Below are positions 57,457 through 64,000 of a DNA stretch of 64,000 bases, one piece after another (position 1 is the first letter of the stretch; each line of letters opens with the position of its first letter). The stretch is from Symsagittifera roscoffensis (taxonomy: Eukaryota > Xenacoelomorpha > Acoela > Convolutidae). The notes beneath the pieces were generated by a model. The model saw nothing but the letters and a program-made list of their open reading frames with translations, searched no databases and was not told the origin of the DNA. Location of the stretch: positions 7,658,539 through 7,722,538 of the forward strand of contig NC_087070.1 in NCBI RefSeq assembly GCF_963678635.1. The letters run 5' to 3'. The position numbers were made by a program, and so were the translations under genes.

Positions 57457-58630
57457 TGACGTTAAGGTGGAGGCGTACAGGAGGTCGGTGTGGCACCTGA
57501 ACCTCATATCGGCAGTGGATGGAAGTGCACTTAACTGGTGTGAGCAACCCGCACTACGTGAGATAATGAGTGAGGACTTGTTATTCGCGAAGATATCAGC
57601 GCCAGAGATGACCGTCATAAACTTTGATGATCACTTCCCTGACAGGGTGGGAGAGGTGGATAGAGGGCATATCGAGGTATTCCCGAAGCTCTGGAATCTC
57701 ATGCCCTACGATAAAACAAACGGCGAAGTCACAAGAATTTCTCGACTGACTGCAGCATATCACAAATTGAGAGAAGAAACAAAAAGCTGGGATTACTACA
57801 AGAAACTGCCAGAAGAGATACCTGAATTCCCTTTGATCAGAAGGATGTTGCTCGGAGCAGACTCCGTAGTACAAATCACTAGGTTGAGAGCCTTTGAAGC
57901 TTATGAAAGGAGGGTAGCGAAATTCTCAGAGATGATGGACCCGCGCTTCGTGGGCAGAAACGTCGCAGTGCTGCAGTATACGCAGTTTGCCTACACGGAT
58001 GAAATAACGAGGAGACGAATGAACAATACAGCGTTTCCGAAGCCCGGACGGTTTGACGCGGAATGGGCGAAACTGGATCTAGCGCCAATGATCATGAGAG
58101 GCAAGGCTGACTTACCAGAAGCCTCCCTAATCTTGACGAGTGTAAAACCAGAGTTAACGGTAGGCGGAACACTGCAGACTAGAACCATGCTAGCAAGCTT
58201 CGACTGCGAAGAAGTCAAGGAAGTTCAAGGAGAGGAGGAAGATTAGTCAGCTGGCATACTAGTTATACCGAAATTTCCAGATGGAGTAAGGGATGAAGAG
58301 CAAGGCCCTCAAGTTCAGGAAAAAAATCCAAGAGGAGAGGATGGGCAGGAAGGAAGACGTCAATCGGAAGAGCCTATGCAACAGGATCCTGATCAGGCCG
58401 AGAAAGAGGACGACAAGGCTTCGACAGGAGGTATGTCCAGCCTGGACTTCATTTTCTTCAGCGACTTTGAAAACGACACGGACACGTTGGAAGCGACGAC
58501 TGAGCCGGCAGACCAGGGAACTTCCACGCTGGAAACCCCGTCGGCCTTCATGGAAACGAACCGGAACTTGCCGGAGAGCAGCTCTCCGAGCAGTTCTAAT
58601 AACATGGAAAAGAAACTTTTAATGGAATAA
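56596..58630 (+). pseudogene. Cassette protein P4, uncharacterised large protein
   Basis: ATG at 56596 (MRAHLEAMVLRTK) starts the best copy. ALGADAFERGSVMIRKIHAYL and ENFVRGPAIMLTEGVQNLRLDGL-type helices lie on both sides of one frameshift near 56965. From 57041 a 401-codon frame runs to TAG 58244-58246. In the same phase, beyond that stop, an acidic tail (EKEDDKASTGGMSSLDFIFFSDFENDTDT, part of 58376-58630) continues. The protein is mainly alpha-helical by composition, with conserved Trp and Arg residues. No signal peptide, membrane helix or catalytic motif is recognised. It looks structural rather than enzymatic, but that is a guess. Confidence 0.5.
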
Positions 58631-58645
58631 CCAAGGAGAACAAGA

Positions 58646-59302
58646 ATGGAAAGCACTGCCAGAGTACATTTCTTGGGAACGTTGCTCGAAGAAGAAAGGG
58701 AAGTTCATCATAGAGACCACGAAAATAGGACGGGATGCAGTATGGACAGAGTAGCCTTCATGGAAGAGGTCTGGACAGTATTTCAGAGCTACGGGACCCA
58801 GTCTATTTTGAAAATAGATCTCAACAGACCACTAATGCGGGAAGTCCTTGACAAACTCGACGAGTGTGAAGGGAGATTGAGAGAGTTACTGATTGACTCG
58901 GCCACTGACGAAATTGAAGCAAACTCGCCTTTGAAGATGACGCCGCAAGAAGACAAGGCAGAAGTAGTATATCTGTCAAGAAACCGAAAGGGAACGAAAA
59001 AGCAATCAAAGATGGTGATTGACAGGATTAAAGAAATGAAAATAAAACTTGGCAGCAAAGTGACATTGAGGAAAGCTGGAAAAACAAAGGTGGATTCCGA
59101 AATCTCGATAAAAGCTGTTATCTCAGCCAATAGAAAATGTGTAGAAGAAGCCATGGACATGGGACGGTGTGCTGATCGATTGCCCGGCACAGAGAGAATG
59201 GTGACTGACGTATCGATGGTGCCACTCATTCTCATGGCAGGATTTAAATCAGCCAGTTACAAAACCAAGAGGAGTGACCGCACTCTGACTGGAGCAACTT
59301 GA
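58646..59302 (+). CDS. Cassette protein P5a, uncharacterised
   Basis: An uninterrupted 218-codon frame starts at an ATG (MESTARVHFLGTLLEEE) 15 bases after the stop of P4. It is rich in Lys, Glu and Leu, with helix-forming segments (REVLDKLDECEGRLRELL) and a basic middle (SRNRKGTKKQSK). The last part (MVTDVSMVPLILMAGF) is hydrophobic. No family is known to me. A frameshift near 59310-59360 probably separates it from the next frame. Confidence 0.5.
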   Translation: MESTARVHFLGTLLEEEREVHHRDHENRTGCSMDRVAFMEEVWTVFQSYGTQSILKIDLNRPLMREVLDKLDECEGRLRELLIDSATDEIEANSPLKMTPQEDKAEVVYLSRNRKGTKKQSKMVIDRIKEMKIKLGSKVTLRKAGKTKVDSEISIKAVISANRKCVEEAMDMGRCADRLPGTERMVTDVSMVPLILMAGFKSASYKTKRSDRTLTGAT

Positions 59303-59360
59303 GAAATGGAAATACTCAGCCAATGGAGAGAGTACACTACGAGATTTCAAACCGTCTCCC

Positions 59361-60641
59361 ATGAACCATGGAAACGGAAGCGTCGTAGGACAGCTGGTCC
59401 CAATGGAATATAACCGACTGACAGTGTCGGAAACTGTATTGATTGATGAACTCACCGGTGGATACATGGAGATGTTGGAATACAGAAACTCGGCCAGAGG
59501 ACACTTAATTGATCTGGAAAACAAAAGTGCTATGAAAGGTTATTTGGAGACGATGATGCAAGGCACCACTCTGAAGCAGAAGGCATACGGGACTCTGGTA
59601 TCGTCTGAAATGCACGCGGAAACAATCGAGCAGTTGGTGAGCCTACCATGGAGAGCAGTAGTGTTACGGTACTTCGAAAAAGAAATGAGAACCACTCCGA
59701 TGATACACGCTCTGATAGCGATACCCTATGTGAGAACATAGTTACAACTGAGGTTCGCTTGGTGCATGACTGGACTGACACGCGGGGAATATGACTCGGA
59801 AGAACGAAAAAGATCGAAGGGAGGGAAGATGTTCTTAATGACGAGTTTGAGAGATCTGATAACGCAAGAAGGAGCAGACGTAGCGTGCGCAAAGCGTAGA
59901 GTCGCTCTCTGTTTTACGCGATTCATGATAGAACAAATATCAGTTCCAGCCTTGAACACTTGTGTCAGGATCCTAAGAGAAGGTGATGAACGAGCAAAAG
60001 CCTTGCTCTTACTAGCGTTTTTGGAAATCCATCAGAGTAAGCCGATGCAAGTGAACATGAAGGAGCCTGTGGAGCTGGCACCGGTGAAAAAGATTGACAA
60101 AATAAGGAGATTATCTAACAAGGAGATGAAGCTCACAAAAGAATCTATGGGAGCACTGCCGAAATCCAGCGAATACTGTGGACCGATCAGGAAGAAATCA
60201 TACAGTTGCGTATCCGGAATCACAGGGATGGCCAGTGAAGACTGTGGACCGATCAAGAAGAAGTCATACGGTTACGTATCCGGAATTATAGGGATGGCGT
60301 ACAACCCTTTCATAAATGAAGACATACGCGATTGCTCCTTTGACTACGAGCAAGCAGTGTTGCTAAGATTCTGGACGTCAAGAATTGCAACGATAAGAAG
60401 CGCTGCTAATAAGCAGACAAAGCTGGGACTTGCGTTGGAAGAAAAGGTGACTGCACCTTCAGTGCCAAAATCTGACAACCGAGTGGAAATTGGATTGGGA
60501 TTCTCGGACGAATGGCTAAGAACGAGTCTTATGGTGGTGTGGGAACTGATGAAACCATCATGGTTTCCAAGTCCTAACGCCGATTCGATATTGCGTGCGA
60601 CACAAGACGTGCAGAGGGAACTGAATTCAGACTGTAACTAG
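59361..60641 (+). pseudogene. Cassette protein P5b, uncharacterised, one nonsense codon
   Basis: One reading phase from ATG 59361 to TAA-type end at 60639-60641 is interrupted only by TAG at 59739-59741 between IPYVRT and LQLRFAWC. The relic at 3.6 kb reads TPFVRTERQFLFAWC through the same place, which shows that the two halves were once one protein. It contains a 22-residue tandem repeat CGPI(R/K)KKSY-x-x-VSGI-x-GMA (60178-60300). The rest is helical, with no known motif. Without the stop it would be about 426 residues. Confidence 0.55.
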
Positions 60642-60924
60642 CGTGACTTGAACATCATTTACAATTTGATGATGACAGCCTCTAAGAGCAACGGAGAAGA
60701 CAAAGTAGAATTGCCTGGCTGGGGACCAGAGGACTGGGTCAAACCCGGCAGCTGTCTGTTGGAAGTCTGTGGACTGGAGGGTCACATCTGTGGAGGTCTG
60801 GATTGCGTGAAGACATAAACGTAAAAACGGAAACGCAGTTGACTGCAGATTACCATGGAGGAACCGAGGTGAATCTAGTGACTGCACTAGGATTCTACAG
60901 CATGTTTGGTTTTTAGAGTCCTTA
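60642..60924 (+). other. Short coding-like stretch and hairpin
   Basis: In the preceding phase a tail (LNIIYNLMMTASKS, PGWGPEDWVKPG, GLDCVKT) continues after the stop and ends at about 60820. It is followed by the ACTG-loop hairpin at 60871-60895 and an A+T-rich piece. Confidence 0.4.
60871..60895 (+). other. ACTG-loop hairpin, site 3
   Basis: GAATCTAGTG-ACTG-CACTAGGATTC forms a stem of ten pairs with one bulged base. It has the same core, AGTGACTGCACT, as sites at 33037 and 40296, with different complementary flanks. It lies just before the last cassette frame. Confidence 0.5.
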
Positions 60925-61473
60925 TTGAATCTAGAACAAAAACATGAGATGATCACGACTAACAGTGTAGAGGTGTTTCCGGGAGTTATGATGGCGATAC
61001 GATGGCTTGAAGCTCATGTAAGAGAGATCAATAGACAAGAAACGCCTACGAAAGAACAATTGCAGGAATTGGATTGTCTAAAAGACTTAGATCTTTTTGA
61101 GACAACGTGCAAAATCATGAACATTCCGATGGAAGTGAAAAAGATATGGGCCAGAAGACGACTGATGCCATGGTTAAGAGCCAACATGACTGCATGGTAG
61201 TACGAGTATGCCAAGAAGCATATGTCGAAGCAGAGCAGAGTGTACAGTGCGTATCAGCTGGACATTGGAGTAGGAGCTTCCAAGCGAGCTTTTATAACTC
61301 ATCGGAAAGCAGTAACCACCACAGTGAAGACAACTTCTAGGACAAGTGAAGGTGACGGGAGACGAAGAGAAGAGATGTTGAAGGATGACTTGGAGAGAAA
61401 CGTGACGTTGTGCCTCCACAACAGCTTCTGCCGAAACAGAGAAACTAACGTTGATCCTGTACCTTTGTTGTAA
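60925..61473 (+). pseudogene. Cassette protein P6, uncharacterised
   Basis: The frame 60925-61200 (EMITTNSVEVFPGVMMAIRWLE, given in part: MITTNSVEVF; MNIPMEVKKIWARRR) stops at TAG 61198-61200. After a frame change it goes on as AKKHMSKQSRVYSAYQL, KRAFITHRKAV and NVTLCLHNSFCRNRET to a stop at 61471. The same blocks in the same order appear at 5.2-5.85 kb. Rich in Lys/Arg and Met. No known domain. It ends the G+C-rich segment. Confidence 0.55.
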
Positions 61474-62390
61474 GCTACCAGAATAGCTACAGATGTGTGG
61501 CGAGACACTGAGACTGAAAGTGCGGAGTCAAATTCGCAGGAGCAGGAGATGGAGCATTGACAAGTGGCCGAAAAACCAGATGCATAAAAAAAGAAAAATT
61601 AGAAGAGTTTAGAAGTTTTAGAACTTCTAAACGACAAAAACGAAGAGTGAATAAAGAAAAAAACAAAGAAGTAATGAAAGAGAAGATGTTAAAACTCAGA
61701 ATTGTTTTGTGTGTGAGAAAAACTCAAATGTTTGCAATTGAAACTGAAGAGAAAACATTTAGTTGAATTTTGAAGAGTAAAGAATTTGTTGCATTTATAA
61801 GTTTGCATTATGATTTTAGATAGTGCCTTTAGAGACACTTACTATTTATTTAGAAAGGCTTGAGTGGAGAGTATATTAAAATATTGCAGTCTGCATGATT
61901 GTTTTTATTCAACTAAGATGACTGATCACTTTGTGGTGACATGAAAGGCTTGGGTAATCTCTTGAAGAGGGAAATTGTTTCATTTATCCTTCTAACCACC
62001 TTAATTTTACAAATCAGAACCAATAACAGCTAATTTTGCGAAGGGAAGAAGCATAATTAGTAGGATAATTTCAGTTTGTTGGTTGGCAGGACCGTCTTGC
62101 GTCCCATCACTTTTTAATCCTAGGAGAAAATTTTTTAAATCAGGACATAGACTTTGAAAATCAGGAAAAGTGTTTAATCTTAAGTTATATCCTCAAAATG
62201 TGCAGATTAGTGAAAGAATTTGGAAGGCTATAATAGTGTAGTTTGATGCCATTTGTATTTTGCTTTGAGTCGATTTGACGTGGATAAAAGTGATTTCATG
62301 CATTTTGTAAACTCTGTTCGATGGCACTGTTACATTTTGAAGAAGACTACAGGACTCAATGAGGACATTGACCGGGCTGTCCGGGGAGTA
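61474..62390. other. A+T-rich 3' flank of the cassette
   Basis: Composition falls back to A+T-rich. A perfect 11-bp inverted repeat (61607-61617 and 61622-61632) with a four-base loop could be a terminator-like or other RNA hairpin. The basic plus-strand frame 61557-61766 is low-complexity and probably chance. No LTR resembling 40.2-41.0 kb was seen. Confidence 0.4.
61607..61632 (+). other. Perfect 11-bp hairpin
   Basis: GTTTAGAAGTT-TTAG-AACTTCTAAAC. It lies about 130 bases downstream of the last cassette frame and could lie in its 3' untranslated region. Function unknown. Confidence 0.5.
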
Positions 62391-62483
62391 TGTGACAGTC
62401 GGCCAGAATGGACAAAACGCAATTTCGTGTTCGCATTTTGTTCGGAACATCTGACAGAGAGAATAAATGGTTTTATGGATTAG
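62253..62483 (+). CDS. Small uncharacterised ORF entering repeat R1
   Basis: A 76-codon frame (KSDFMHFVNSVRWHCYIL ... ERINGFMD) includes at its end the R1 sequence PEWTKRNFVFAFCSEHLTERING, given in part here, whose counterparts at 31430 and 37085 read the same frame (WTKRNFVFEFLSEHLT). Conservation in three copies suggests a once-coding segment. No known domain. Confidence 0.35.
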   Translation: MYFALSRFDVDKSDFMHFVNSVRWHCYILKKTTGLNEDIDRAVRGVCDSRPEWTKRNFVFAFCSEHLTERINGFMD

Positions 62484-63300
62484 TGACGCTAATTGAACGA
62501 TTAGACGAATCAGGAGGGGTTAGTTTTGACTAGCATGCTAATTTTTAAAATTTCGATTTAGACGTGAACGACACGTAACTTTTTTATATTTCGCACCAAC
62601 TGAAACTGCGAAAACAGAACGACAGAGTTCTCAGCGAAAATCACAACAACGGAAGTAGTGTGAAACTGATCGAGATTGAAGAAAGAATAGGATTGTCAGA
62701 AACCATATCGAGTTGTAACAATTGTGCCGCTAAAATTGTTACAAAGCAATTCACGAGAACCAGGAAGGGTGTTGGGACGACGTGTCCAGCCTTCCGGAAA
62801 AAAATAAAGACGTTATTTCTCCGGATTCCAGAATCCGGAAGAGTCTCGGGAGATAATTTAAACCTTATTTTTATAAAATTTTAGCTTCCTGGAGATGTCC
62901 TGAATTGAATTAATAATATCCAAATTTGTTTTCAGATCATGACAAGCTAGGGGTTGATCCATCTTCGAGGGATATGATGATTTTTATCTAATGATTGAAA
63001 ACACTAATAATATAATAAATAAGTAGGAGCCCTAATTTGAAGAGTAGCCTCGTGATCTGGGGATACTGAGGCCCAACCATGAGCTCACTATTTTGCAAAT
63101 AATTAACTAATCAGATCTTTCTGATCGAAGCTGGAAACAGTAACGTTTTTTTAGCGAACCAATGTTAGAAAGACCAACAAAAGAACTGGCTTTGGCAGAG
63201 ACGGTGAAAAGAATGTAGAGCTGTGTTTAGACGCTAGCCAGTCGTTTTAGAACCTAGTTTTGTTTTCCGTCGATATGTACTTCCGGGCGAATGTTACACT
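62391..63300 (+). repeat. Dispersed repeat R1, copy 3
   Basis: Similar to 31416-32345 and 37075-38000, more diverged. The GTGAGT splice-like site of copies 1 and 2 is lost here (GGAGGGGTTAG). The CxxC frame is open at about 62600-62884 (CNNCAAKIV, TTCPAFRKK). Similarity ends at GGGCGAATGTTACA near 63296. Confidence 0.7.
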
Positions 63301-63530
63301 AGTCGGGAAAGACACATTGAACCCCCAGTTTTGTGAGATATCTTCCTTGCCGCTTAAAACGGGCTCCTTAACATCATGCTGCCTTCCGATCATGGAGGCT
63401 ATCTGGAATTGTATAAGAAAACATCACTAGTACTGGAATCTCAAGATCCTGTTACAGCAAAAACACAGTAATATGTACGAAAATCAATTAATTGAAAACT
63501 GATTGAACAATTCGAAAGAAAACAAACCTC
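63301..63530. other. Spacer between repeat R1 and RT C-terminus
   Basis: No gene supported; it may be decayed RT thumb sequence. Confidence 0.35.
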
Positions 63531-64000
63531 ATTAACTCCTTAGATGAAACAGATAAATACGCAATCGACCTGGCCTCTGAAAAGGGAGCCTCTAACTGGC
63601 TCAACGCTTGACCATTGAGCAGATACAACTTCAACCAGAATACATCAGAATTCAGAGATGGTATTTACTTAAGATACGGATGGGAACCGACCAAAATCCC
63701 ACTCACATGTGCATGTGGTGCTAACTTTAACTTGACACATGCGCTACACTGTCCAAAGGGCAATTACACCCACATAAGACACAATGAAGTTGGAGACACA
63801 ATTGCCAACCTCATGAACGTTGAGAATGAGCCGAAACTTCAGCCGTTGCAGGGCGACAGCTTTGTCAACAATTCAATTACAACTGAAGATGAGGCTTGAG
63901 TTGACATTAAGGCAAATGGATTCTGGGGCTCGCGTTTTAGCCGCGCTTTTTTTGATGTGAAAATTTTCAACCCCATGCCTAAAGATCGTGAAAACTGCAT
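63531..64000 (+). pseudogene. C-terminal region of a non-LTR-like RT, cut by the window end
   Basis: A frame from about 63535 (DLASEKGASNWLNA) passes a TGA at 63608-63610. It continues as the open frame 63615-63899 with LRYGWEPTKIPLTCACG, ALHCPKGNYTHIRHNEVGDTIANLM. After another TGA it reads VDIKANGFWGSRFSRAFFDVKIFNP to the end of the window. A CxC - HxLxCPxG - RHNEV segment is the zinc-like C-terminal module of the same RT family whose N-terminal parts occur at 29-31 and 36 kb. Two in-frame stops show decay. Confidence 0.72.

Noticed and set aside
41050-61473. Alternative genetic code or programmed readthrough to explain many in-frame stops
   Set aside because: All three stop codons occur, and frameshifts and lost catalytic residues are also present, so ordinary decay (or sequencing error) is simpler.
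40225-62390. Pair of LTRs flanking gag-pol plus cassette
   Set aside because: Comparison by eye of 40.2-41.0 kb with 50.5-50.9 kb and 60.6-62.3 kb showed no long shared sequence beyond the hairpin core. A computed self-alignment could overturn this.
1-64000. Firm assignment of the organism to Cnidaria
   Set aside because: The element families fit, but they also occur in other invertebrates, and no host gene is present to decide.

Overview
The window is eukaryotic DNA, almost certainly from an invertebrate animal. Most of it is A+T-rich, there are no compact operons, and nearly all recognisable coding sequence belongs to eukaryotic transposable elements in decay. The Penelope-type reverse transcriptase (RT), the Polinton/Maverick genes and an RT with an 'LDKNPG'-type motif are families I associate with cnidarians and some other invertebrates. 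That placement is inference. No intact host gene, rRNA, tRNA or CRISPR array was found.

Layout. 0.7-1.45 kb and 8.10-8.52 kb are foldback elements with long terminal inverted repeats. 2.3-5.9 kb is a very decayed, rearranged copy of an uncharacterised gene cassette whose better copy lies at 50.8-61.5 kb. 9.05-25.4 kb is an array of about twelve short LINE-type RT fragments. A 13,085-bp Polinton/Maverick (11238-24322) has been inserted into this array, with 6-bp target duplications TGTGAC/TGTGAT and AG...CT ends. Inside it are broken genes for a cysteine protease, a packaging ATPase and a protein-primed DNA polymerase B. 25.4-26.57 kb holds an antisense Penelope-like RT remnant. 26.57-39.80 kb is a tandem duplication of one repeat-rich unit (7.5 and 5.7 kb). 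Each copy carries a non-LTR-like element (SGNH-esterase ORF1, PHD finger, RT) interrupted by another repeat, which also occurs at 62.4-63.3 kb. 39.95-40.22 kb is a 25-bp minisatellite.

40.9-61.5 kb is visibly richer in G+C than its surroundings and is all on the plus strand. It starts with a Ty3/gypsy-type gag-pol (gag with zinc knuckles, aspartic protease, RT, RNase H, integrase), broken by stops and frameshifts. It continues into a macro-domain-like reading frame ending in a membrane segment, then several further reading frames: one SGNH hydrolase-like, one with conserved NDH and DDDH motifs, and several without a family I know. Part of this cassette is triplicated in tandem (1384-bp unit). 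No LTR pair was recognised, so whether gag-pol and the cassette form one element is unresolved. 63.5-64.0 kb is the C-terminal end of another RT, running off the window.

Working picture: layers of nested and duplicated mobile elements. The most unusual part is the cassette linked to gag-pol (macro domain, SGNH hydrolase and unknown proteins), which has a second, older copy elsewhere in the window.
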